NCBI GenBank assembly: GCA_033032865.1
Contig: JAWHQI010000170.1
Location: 5,159,501-5,223,500, forward strand
Direction of reading: 5' to 3'
Source: Dactylorhiza incarnata
Lineage: Eukaryota; Streptophyta; Magnoliopsida; Asparagales; Orchidaceae
DNA length: 64,000 nt
Of this stretch, positions 10,601 to 22,600 are shown piece after piece. The translations under genes and the position numbers were made by a program. Numbering within the stretch: position 1 is the first letter of the stretch; every line of letters begins with the position of its first letter. The notes under the pieces were generated by a model. That model had not been told where the DNA came from, did not search any database, and was given only the letters and a program-made list of their open reading frames with translations.

Positions 10601-13600
10601 TTTTTGGTAGTTTATTCCAATATCAATTTTAAGACTTCCTAAATTAAGATACCTTTGTGTACAAGCATGAGTCTTGATTCTACCATTCGATTATTCTTTA
10701 GATTTTTTTAATGCCTCTAAAACATGATATTTGTTTAACTATTTTAACTCTTAACGATTTTATTCAAGTTTAAAACCATTATAATTTCTATAATTGTGAC
10801 ATGTCTGTGAAGTTTCTAGTATAAAGTTATTGAATTGTTATATGCATTATAATTCTCCGTGCTCGAGGATAATTGAATGCAACTAAGTTTAATACTGTTG
10901 AAGATTACATAAGAAGACTTGCTCATTTACATTGTATTTATCCCATGTATTATCACTCATTGGGCTCATTCCTCTCTTAGACTCCTTTAGCCCCACATCG
11001 TCATTGGCCACAACATCAGCTTGACATCAAAAATGTCTTTCTTAACGGCGATTTTGTGGAAATCGTGTACATGCACCAACCTCTTGGTTATGCAACAATA
11101 GAGGAGTCCCTGGTCTGCCATCTGAAGAAATCACTATATGGCCTCAAACAATCTCCACGGGCATGGTTTGATAAATTTAGTCGGGTGGTTCGTGATTTTG
11201 GCTTCACCCGAAGCTCGGCGGACTTCTCCCCGGCGTCCATCATGCACAGTGATTCTTCTGATCTATGTTGATGATATTCTTGTCACGAGTGATGATCTTC
11301 CAGACATTACTCAAATCAAGAAACACATAGCCTCCCATTTGCAAACTAAAGACTTGTGACGACTCTGATACTTCTTGGGGATTGAGGTAGCCCGAAGACC
11401 TGATTGTCTTGTCCTATCTCAGCGGAAATATTGCCTCGATCTACTTCACAATGCAGGCTACTCTGGGTGTAAGCCTATGGATACACCTATGGATGTAAAT
11501 CACCAGCTAAGTGCTCATGGTTCAGACTCTGATCAACTCCTCCCTAATCTGGAGTATTATCGTCGCCTCGTTGCCAAGCTAATCTATCTTACTATCACAC
11601 GACCCGATATAGCCTTTGTGGTAGGTGTGGTCAGTCACTTCATGCATGCTCCCCGGATCTCCCACATTCAGGAGGTCGAGCGTATTCTTAGATATTTGAA
11701 GAATTCTTCGAGACAAGGACTGGTGAACACATTTTCAGTCATCAGCAGACACTGACGACAGAATGGATAAGTCCAGCCTCCTTCCACATGTTGGAAATTG
11801 CTCAGTTATGGTTCATCCATTTGCAAACGAACAGTCCTGGAATGATCTGGCGCGACTTCAAGCGAGCCTGTAACCTGCGCTTTGGCCCTTCGATTCGCAA
11901 CAACCCCCTTGACGCCCTCATGACGTTACGTCAGACAGGGCTGATTGATGGATATTTGGAACAATTTCAGATCCTTCTGTCGCACGTCATGATACCCCCC
12001 GAGATGCAGGTCGCCATCTTTACAGTCGAGCTTCTCAATCGACTATGTTTGGACGTCGAATTCGAGGCCCCTGAGACTTGGTGACTGCTATGAGCTTAGC
12101 AAGATTGTGCGACCGTCGAACTTAGTTGGCACAGGAGACTTACATCACCACCAGCACAGGGACTCCGGAGGGACGTGCCAAGGGCACCCAAACACCGCAG
12201 ATCCGTCGACTATCTTGTACAGAAATTTCTGACAGACGCGTGCATGGGCTATGTTTTAACTGCGATGAGCAGTATACTCGCAGTCATCAGTGCAAAAGAT
12301 TTTTTTTATCTGCACGTGGAGGACTCTAATGACGAAGGGGTTGGGTGAAGTGGCACCATCGTCGATCCCCCTTGAGTTTGAGGTCAAGCTCTTTTTACAC
12401 GGTGGGAGAGATGTTATGGGCTTCGTGCCCGGTTATTATCTTTAGGGTTTTATTATATCGTTTGGTGTTATTGTCATTGTCGTTATGACTTATTTACAAT
12501 TATGCCCCTTGTAAGTATATTTAAGGGACCCCTTGCGTTTTGTATTGGTATGACAGAATTAATTTCTTCCGTGTCTTGTTTATGAGATCTTGGTAGCTCT
12601 CTCCTCTCGAGCACCCCCTGCCTATGCAGCCACGGTTCCAGCTCCATTGTACCCTCCGGCCACTACTCTGGCGAGCCCATAACAAAACCCTTCTAGTTAA
12701 TCTCCCCTATCTATCTTACGCACAACCAAATTGAAAAATGAAGTGAAGTACATATAGAAGCAACCAGTTTTAATATCAAAGGAAAAGAAAATGCAACTTC
12801 TAGTTTACTAATTTAGTAAGTATGGAACTAACCCCTTCAGTGGAGCCACATATTCCCATATCTGAGGTCGAGCATCCTTATCCTTGCATATCTAGTAAGA
12901 ATTCAAATAGGGTTTAATCCATAAATAAACCAAGGATGGCACTTCGAGACAAAATAAGGATAGATTATTGTGATTACGTGTTGTATACAAAGAACCCATG
13001 AGTATAACAAGAAAGAAAAAGAGGTAAACAGATGGGAGAGAGTGCGTGGCTGATATTTGCTGATTCTCACTTTATCATCCTCTCTTAATCTCCCTACAGG
13101 TTGTTTGGTTCAATGCCCTTTATATTTCAGCGTTATTAGTTGTCACTATTCCTTCACAAATGTTGAGCTTGAGTCGATATTATTGTTTAAACACATCTAG
13201 AAAACCTAAGCCAAATTTGTAACCATTTTATAAAATGGTGACATCTTAGCATGCCAGTGATATCTTCATGCCACAAAATGTTATTTAAAATGTCGTCAAA
13301 TCAAATAGCCAATATCCTTAGATATATGACAGAAAATTATATTGTTCGTGAACCAAACAATCACTGAGCAACAATCATGTTACAGAGCTGCACGACGACG
13401 AGCCGCCTTGGAAAGTTTACACGCGCCGGGCGCGTAAAGCGGATGGGCCCACGATTCCCACAGCGAATAATTATCTACTTGCTTTGCTTATGGCGTTTAA
13501 TTTGTTGTTTTGTTTGCGTGTGTTAATTTAGGTATTTCCGCATTTCCTATTTTAAAACATTTCCTTTTTGTATTCGCTCCTCGCCTCTATAAGAGGACGC

Positions 13601-16600
13601 GTAAGTCTTGTATTGTGGTATTCTGGAATGAAATTGTGTTTTCCCTCTCCTCCTCTCTAACCCTAATCCCCCTCTCTCTATCTCCCCTCCTTCTCCCGAA
13701 CTCTCTCTGGCCGACAGCTCCACCGCCCTACCGGGATCGTATCAAACTGGTCCAACCTGCCGTTTCCGCCAGCAAACAGCCGTCGGCGAACCTGCGCCCA
13801 TCCGCGATCCGCTCGCTGCAGCCGTCAGCCGTCCGTTCCGACGCTCGCGTCGCCCGCGTTCCGTCCCGACAGCTTGCTGCACCACGCCCTATGCCACCGT
13901 CGGAGCACCTGCGCCCATCCACTCGCTACAGCCGTCCGCCGTCCGTTCCGACGTGCGCATCGCCTGCGTCCCATCCCGACCGCGTGCCGCGCACCACGCC
14001 CTCTGCCACCGCCGGAGAACTAGGGTCATCTCGCCACGCCGCCACTACCATGGCACCGGCCACTCGTTCCACCGCCGAGGCTCCATCGGAGGATGCCAAC
14101 GAGGCCCTCCTTCGCCGTGTCAGTACACAGGAGTCCATCGTGGCCGCCTTGCAGTCCTCTTTGCTCGCCATACACGCCAAGCTAGATGCATTACAGCCTT
14201 CCGCTGGCTCCACCACCAGTGGATCCGCGCAACTGGCCGCAAGCCCGTCCATCCTAGGGGCGGCACCACCGACGCTCATGGGGGACGCCCCACCCCTTGG
14301 TCCTTCCGGCCGTCCGACCCTTACCTTGGATCTTCCAACCTTCACCGAGTTGATCCGATTGGGTGGATCGCCAAGGCGGAACAATACTTCGATCTCCACC
14401 ACACACCCGAGCAGGACAAGGTCTCTACTGCCGTCATGGGACTCGACGGCTCCGCCCTCCACTGGGCTTGATGGCTCCGCCAGACCAATCCGTTCATCTC
14501 ATGGACGAAAATCAAGCAAGAAATGATTCGCCGCTACGACACCCGTTATTCCGGCTCCGCCATCGAAAGATTATGCGGGTACGACAAGCCGGTACGACTG
14601 AGGACTACATCGATGAGTTCGTGGCCCTCGTAACTCATGTTCTGGGCCTACCACCGGACCACTATCTTGGCTTCTTCATGCAGGGCCTTCGCCCCAACAT
14701 ACGGTCCCGGCTCCGCACCCACCACCCCCGGACAGTTTCCGAGGCCCTCGACATGGCCCGCCTTGTGGCCGCGGATTTGTCACCTCGACCACCACCGATC
14801 CCCGGTGGGCTTCCGCCGGGCGGTCGGGCTTGGAAAATCACTACTCCGTAAACCGAAGGTCCTCGCCGCCACTCCCCCCCGTCGGCCGCCCGGCCAGGGC
14901 GCCCAGCCCCACCACAGCGGTTCTCCAACCGCGAGTTCGACGATCTCCACCGCAAGGGGCTATGCTTCTGCTGCCGTCAGCCCTACTCCCCAACCCACGT
15001 CTGTGCGGTCAAGGAGTTCCACGCCATCATCAGCGACTTCGAGCCGGAGATCACTTTAGCAGATTTTGAAGACCTCGAGATCACTGCAGAGGACACCACC
15101 GTGACCGCCGCTGACATAGACCTTCACCGTTTGGAGCTTCTTTGTTTTTCCGTGGGACACATTTCGGGCCCCCAAACCATGAAGTTGGCAGGCAAGTTGG
15201 GCGACCGCCACATAGTCATCATGATAGACAGCGGGGCGAGCCATAACTTCCTTTCATCACATCTGGTCCAGCAACTACGTCTTCACACAGAACCTTCTCC
15301 AGATTTCACAGTTTGTTTGGGCGATGGTCGTCGCCGCTCGATCCAAGGCCGCTGTCCGGCCGTGTCGCTCTCAGTGGGACCCTACTCGATGACGACGGAC
15401 TTCTACGTGTTCGGCCTTGGCGGGATCGACGCCATTTTGGGAGTAGCATGGCTCTGCACGCTCGGCGACGTGCGAGTCAACTGGAGGTCTATGACGATGC
15501 GGTTCCTCCAGGACGGGCGGGAGTGTTGCCTTGTGGGAGACGCCGCACTTCTTCGCTCCCCAGTCTCCGCCCACGCCATTCAGCGGACGACGGACGTCGA
15601 TTTTTCGGCCTTGCTATGGCCCATCTCGGACGCCGCTCCAACAACCTCAGCACCGCCTCCAGACTTTCAGGGCCTCCTAGCAGAGTTTGCAGACCTATTT
15701 GCTCCACCAACCAAGTTGCCACCAGCTCGGCCGCACGATCATGACATACCTCTGCAACCCGCCGTAACGGCAGTCTCGGTCCGTCCATACCACTACGGGC
15801 ACGTACAAAAGGACGAGATTGAAAGACTAGTACGCGACATGTTGATGGGGGGCCTCATCCGCCCAAGTGCCATCCCCTTCTCCAGCCCGGTCCTGTTGGT
15901 CCGAAAAAAGACGGCAGTTGGCGTTTCTGCGTAGACTATCGGGAGCTCAATAAAGCCACTGTTCCAGACAAGTACCCGATTCTGGTGATTCAGGAGCTTT
16001 TGGATGAGCTCCATGGCGCGACCGTCTTCACCAAGCTGGACCTCCGTTATGGCTACCATCAGATTCGCGTTCGTCCGGCCGATGTAGCCAGGACGGCCTT
16101 CCGGACCCATGACGGACACTATGAGTTCCTGGTTATGTCATTCGGCCTGACCAATGCACCAGCCACCTTTCAGGCCACAATGAACGATATCTTTCGCACG
16201 GTACTTCGTCAGCACATTCTTGTTTTTTTATGACATATTGGTCTACAGTTCTTCTTGGCAGGCGCACCTCCAGCACGTCCGCCAGACATTGGCTACTCTA
16301 CGACACCACCACCTCCAGCTCCACCCAACGAAGTGTTCCTTTGGGGTTCCAGAGGTGTGCTACCTGGGACACACCATCTCGGCGACAGAAGTCGCCATGG
16401 ATAGCGACAATATCGAGGTTGTCCTCCAGTGGCTGACACCATCGTCACTCCGCGAGGTCCGGGGATTCTTGGGGCTGACAGGGTACTACCGCCGGTTCAT
16501 TCAGGGGTACGGCACGCTGTCCCGACCCCTCACCCAGCTTCTGAAAAAGTCGGTCGAAGGGCCCTTCGAGTGGTCGGTCGCGGCTTCAGTCGCTTTTACC

Positions 16601-19600
16601 GCTCTACAGCAGGCCTTAGTTCGAGCCCCGGTGTTGGCAATGCCGGATTTTTCACAGCCCTTCCTCGTGGAATGCGACGCGTCAGGCGTCGGTGTTGGAG
16701 CCGTTTTAATGCAGGTCAGTCGCCCTGTGGCCTATTTCAGCCGCGCTTTTTCAGACACAATCTGCAGCCATTCCGCTTACGAGAACGAGCTTATGGGCCT
16801 CGTCCTCACTGTGCAACATTGGCGACCTTACCTCCTGGGCCGACGGTTCGTGGTCCGCACCGACCACCACAGCCTCCACTACCTCCTCCAACAGAAGATT
16901 GATACGCCCGCCCAACAAGTATGGGTGGCCAAGTTACTAGGCTATGACTTCAGCTTCGAGTTTCGGCCGGGGAAGACGAATTGCGTGGCTGACGCCCTCT
17001 CGCGCAACCCCATACTCGCAGCCATTTCCCGCCCGGTTTGGGAGGATGCGGATACCCTCCAACGGGAAGTAGAAGCCGACCCGGCACTCAGCAAGATACA
17101 TATAACACTTCTCGCAGACGCCACAAGCCACCCACCATACTCCTTGGTTGACAGCCGCTTACTCTACAAGGGCCGCCTCGTACTCGCTCCCTCCTCCCCG
17201 AGCATTCCTCTGTTGTTGACTGAGTTCCATGCTTCACCCACAGGGGGACACGACGGAGCGTACCGGACGTACCGACGGCTGGCCGCCTCGCTCTATTGGC
17301 CTCATATGTTGCGACAGGTCAACGCCTTTGTGGCCACCTGCCTCACCTGCCAGAAAGCCAAGTACGACTATGTTTCCCGGTGACCTGCTTCAGCCCCTTC
17401 TGATTCCTGATCGCATTTGGGACGACATCGCAATGGATTTCATCACACGGCTGCCCCGATCACAGGGGCACGACTGCATCCTGGTTGTAGTGGATAGGCT
17501 CTCGAAGTACGCTCATTTTATTCCCCTCCGCCATCCATATACGACGTCCACAGTCGTCGACAGCTTCGTCCAGGGGGGTCGTGTGCCTCCACGGGTTCCC
17601 TCGGTCAATCGTCAGCGACCACGATCCGCTCTTCCTGAGTACGTTCTGGACCACGCTGTTCCGCTTACAGGGCACCCGTCTCCGCATGAGCACGGCATAC
17701 CACCCACAGATAGACGGCCAATCTGAGGTCCTCAACCGGTGTTTGGAGACGTACCTCCGCTGCTTCGTGGGGGAGCAGCCTCGCAGTTGGGCCAAGTGGC
17801 TCAGGTGGGTCGAATACTCGTACAACACCGCTTACCATCAGGCGGCCGACATTCGAGGCCGTTTACGGCCGCCCTCCTCCGTCGATCGTCCGCCACCTTC
17901 CAGGGGAGTGCCAGGTGGAGAGCGTGGCCACCACTCTCCGTGACAGAGATACCATCCTAGATCATCTGAAGCATCACTTACGACGAGCCCAGCAGAAGAT
18001 GGTCTCCTTCGCCAACAAGAAACGTCGGGACCTCTCCTTTGAGGTTGGCGAGAGGGTGTTCGTCAAAATCCGCCCCTACCGCAGCTTTCGGTGGCCCGCC
18101 GGCCCGCCCAAAACTGGCTCCTCGTTTCTTCAGGCCTTTCGAGGTGCTCGCCCGCATAGGGGCGGTCGCCTACCGTCTTCGCCTTCCAGTCGGGAGCCGC
18201 ATTCATCCGATCTTTCATGTCTCACAGCTCCGGCGCGTTGTGGGCGACCACGCTCCCACAGATCACATTCCGGCCGATATCAACCTCGCAGGGGAGGCAC
18301 CATACCATCCCTCCTCAGTCCTCGATCAAAGATGCCGCACCCCAGGAGACCATACATCGGAGGAAGTCCTTGTGGCCTGGACCGGCCGTCCTGACTCGGA
18401 CGCAACATGGTTGCCCCGGGATGATTTCTGCCGCCAGTTTCCTGATTTCTGCCTTGAGGACAAGACACATTTCCCAGATGGTGGCATTGTTACGGAGTTG
18501 CACGACAACGAGCCATCTTGGAAAGTTTACACGCGTCGGGCGCGTATAGCGGATAGGACCACGATTCCCGCAGCGAATAATTAATAATTAATTATCTACT
18601 TTGTTTGTGGCGTTTAATTTGTTGCTTTGTTTGCGTGTGTCAATTTAGGTATTTCCACATTTCCTATTTTAAAACATTTCCTTTTTGTATTCGCTCCTCG
18701 CCTCTATAAGAGGACGTGTAAGTCTTGTATTGTGGTATTCTGGAATGAATTATGTTTTCCCTCTCCCCCTCTCTAACCCTAATCCCCCTCTCTTTCTCCC
18801 TCTCTCTATCTCCCCTCCTTCTCCCGAACTCTCTCTGGCCGACAGCTCCACCGCCCTACCGGGATCGTATCAAACTGGTCCGACCTGCCGTTTCCGCCTG
18901 CAAACAGCCGTCGGAGAACCTGCGCCCATCCGCGATCCGCTCGCTGCAGCCGTCAGCCGTCCGTTCCGACGCCCGCGTCGCCCGCGTTCCATCCCGACCG
19001 CGTGCCGCACCACGCCCTCTGCCACCGTCGGAGAACCTGCACCCATCCGCGATCCACTCGCTGCAGCCGTCCGCCGTCCGTTCCGACGCGCGCTTCGCCT
19101 GCGTCCCGTCCCGACCGCGTGCCGCGCACCACACCCTCTGCCACCGCCGGAGAACCAGGGCCATCTTGCCGCACCGCCACTGTCATGGCACCGGCCACTC
19201 GTTCCACCGCCAAGGCTCCATCGGAGGATGCCAACGTGGCCCTCCTTCGCCGTGTCAGTACACAGGAGTCCATCGTGACCGCCTTCCAGTCCTCTTTGCT
19301 CGCCATACACGCCAAGCTAGATGCATTACAGCCTTCCGCTGCCTCCACCCCCAGTGGATCCTCGCAACCGACCGCAAGCCCGTCCATCCTAGGGGCGGCA
19401 CCACCGACGCTCATGGGGGACACCCCACCCCTTGGTCCTTCCGGACGTCCGACCCTTACCTTGGATCTTCCAACCTTCACCGGGGTTGATCTGATTGGGT
19501 GGATCGCCAAGGCGGAACAATACTTCGATCTCCACCACACATCCGAGCAGGACAAGATCTCTACCGCCGTCGTGGGACTCGACGGCTCCGCCCTCCACTG

Positions 19601-22600
19601 GGCCCGATGGCTCCGCCAGACCAATCCGTTCATCTCATGGCCGGAAATCAAGCAAGAAATGTTATTTAAAATGTCATCAAATCAAATAGCCAATATCCTT
19701 AGATATATGACAGAAAATTATACTGTTCATGAACAAAACAATCACTGAGCAACAATCATCTATGGTACCTGAAGACCCGCCACATCATCTGTCGTCAAGA
19801 GAGTAATGAAACCAAAATCAGAATGTGCCCCGCATCCAAATATCCCCATCGAAGGATTAGAAACTTTACCTGAATTGATTAAAAATAATCAAGCATAATG
19901 AGTGAAATGGAATACCAAAATAAATAACCATTTCTACCTTCATAGTGAAGCAGCCTCAATGTTGCAATGGGTTCACCAAAAATCTCTGGTTTATAAAAGA
20001 AATCAGGATCCAAGTCAAGTGCAAGAGCTATGATCTTAGCCACTGACAGAGCCACTTTCCTGTAAGCATGCAGAAAATATTAACTAAACATCAAGAATAT
20101 GAAATTTCAGTCACTACACCAATTGTAGTGCATAAAAACTTTAAACAACGAATTTCTTAGAGTTAGTAATTTTGTTGGATGTAGTTGAAAAAAACATTGT
20201 TACTTCAACTTTACAATTTGCTTTAAAATTCCTAAGATGTGATGATCATTACTTGTAAATGAAACCATTACTATGAAATATGTTTTATATCTTAAAACAA
20301 TCAGATGAGTACATAGCAAGTAGAACTGTAGCATATAAAAATAGAAGCACAAAAGCATGGCATTGATGAAGTGAAAGTTCTTTTAATCTTTCTCCTTTAA
20401 TTAAGTTACATTCTCTCCTTCGATCGCAGACACGCTGCATCACATTTTTTTATTCAGGTTGAAAATAACAATTAAATGAATGCAACTACAAGTGATTTTC
20501 ATCAGAGACGGTTTTAGAGATTTACGAGAACACGTAAAGATAAAATGTTGCAAGCTAATGGGAAGCACAAGGAAATCGGAGCACGATGCAAGAAAGAATG
20601 GTGATGCCTACTAGCATGTGAGAATAGTGCATATCAATGACACTTTTCAACTAAAATTTAACTTTTAGTAAATAATACTTTTGAGAAAAGTATTATGAAA
20701 AAGATAACAAAGTTTAACTATATTTACCAAAACGATGGAAAAAAATAACACGTCAAATGGCAAAAGCGATATCTTACAAGGAATCTTTGTGGTACTGCTC
20801 CATAACCTGCCTCCATCGAGGTAAAATATCTTAAGAACGCAGAAAGGGAACAAAATTAGAAAAGACCAGAGTAACATAAAATAAATATATATATATATAT
20901 ATTGTGCCAAAAAAAAATTAACAAACACCATAGCAAATATGCAAAAAAACAAACAATCAGGAAAACAAAGTAGGAACCAGCATTGAAGTAAAGAGACGCA
21001 ACAAAAACTAGCAAAAAGTATAGACAACCTCATAGAAATTAAGAAACTTATGGATGAAGTGTTACAAAAATATATCAGCTTTCTTACTAGTTCCCATGTT
21101 TTAAAATTGTTATAATAGCTTCTGTACTTGAGCTTTATGAATAGACCCTCTTATAACTTGCATATTTGTACTCAGTATAGAAAATCAAGTGTTGGCCCTC
21201 AAAGTAGGGCCCAATATGTGATGGGGAGATTGTTGGGTTAATTCCGTATAATCTCTGAAAGATTGGGAGCTTGCTTATAAGTACGAAGGAAATTCTCACC
21301 CTTTAAGCTAGCGTTTAGGGTTGAGAAAACCCGAAAGCTTTTGAAGTTAGATACTTGTTGTTAGGGAAAAGATCAAAGAAGGATCAAAGTTTAGCCAAAT
21401 ACACCAGAAACCAGTGGTCAAGCTCATATTCAACCCCAAAGCTTAAGCCTATGAGTGAGAGAAAAATACAAGATATTTATACACTATATTTTCCATCTAT
21501 CTGACGTGGAACTAAATCAATACTCTTGCATGCCTTAACAACCTCTCCCTCATGCAAGAGTTCTCCACATCAGCCATCAGTCACCCTAAACACAAGCCTT
21601 ATTTTTCAATTAACATGCATCAACTGCACAACCAATTATGTGAGCTATCCTAGGAGTCACCTATTCTTGAACATAGTTAAATCATCATTGAAGGAACCAA
21701 GATCACTGGAGACACAAACTTCACAAACATACTTGATCTAAGTCAAATGATCAGCTCAGCTAGCACTTGTGAGGGAAAGGGATACCAAAGGAAGACCAAA
21801 GTTTGGTCAGATATACCAGCGGCCAAACACATTCAATGCAAAGGTTTATCCTATAGGCGGGAGGAAACCACATGGTATTTCTACACTAATATATTTTAAC
21901 ATATTCAATGTGGGAGAAATCAATATTTTGGCATGTCTTAACCCTTGGTGTTTGCTCCCATTCTAAAGCGGAATGCTACTTGGTCACCTTGTTTCAGTAA
22001 TGCTATGGTTATGTTCCCTCTTACAAAACCTTAGCATTACTACATCCTTCCGGTTTTCATATTATGTGATAATCAAGTTGTTGAGCAAATAGCAAAAAGT
22101 CTTATGTTCCATGAGCACAGTAAACACATTGTCACTTTATTCAAGAAGAGTAAGAGAAAAAAGGTTATTTTATTTATTCATGTATTCATCACAATTAGTT
22201 GATATTCCTACAACAAAACAAAAAGGTGTATTGCAATAAGATTACTTTTAGCTGACAATTAATATCAAAAAAGGTACTGCCATCACAAGTAATGTGAGAG
22301 AGATGAAACTAAGTTCAAATATTCTGCCGCTTATTGTAACAAATTTGATGATTCGAGCATATATGAAAAATTGGACATCTGCAAAATAAGGTTAAAATGT
22401 AAGTATAGATAATACACTCTAATAGGTCACCTTTTGAAGGCCATTGATTTGGGCCAAAAAAGGGTTTTTCTGCTAGAGGATCATCTTCAGGTACTTCCCT
22501 GCCAATGTAATATCCTTCCTTGTAATCACCTATAAACAAATCCAAAAGTATTGTATTATACCAAGCAAAAAAGTCATTATTAAGCAAAGTCTATTACTAG

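Larger units (their letters stand above)
13378..18872 (+). mobile_element. Ty3/gypsy chromovirus, full length but inactivated
   Basis: LTRs at 13378-13744 and 18488-18872 flank gag, protease, RT, RNase H, integrase and a C-terminal chromodomain-like segment ([17 protein letters not shown]), which places it among plant chromoviruses. The sequence after the 5' LTR (aactggtccaacc) holds the candidate primer-binding site. Several frameshifts, a gag stop and loss of an RT catalytic Asp make it inactive. The 3' LTR runs on into a second, truncated body (18873-19656). It fills most of intron 6 of the dioxygenase gene, in opposite orientation to the gene. Confidence 0.88.

Noticed and set aside
13510..14049. 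Long N-terminal extension of chromovirus gag
   Set aside because: This open stretch covers the LTR and leader; the second copy has different frames there, while the MAPATRST start is conserved in both.
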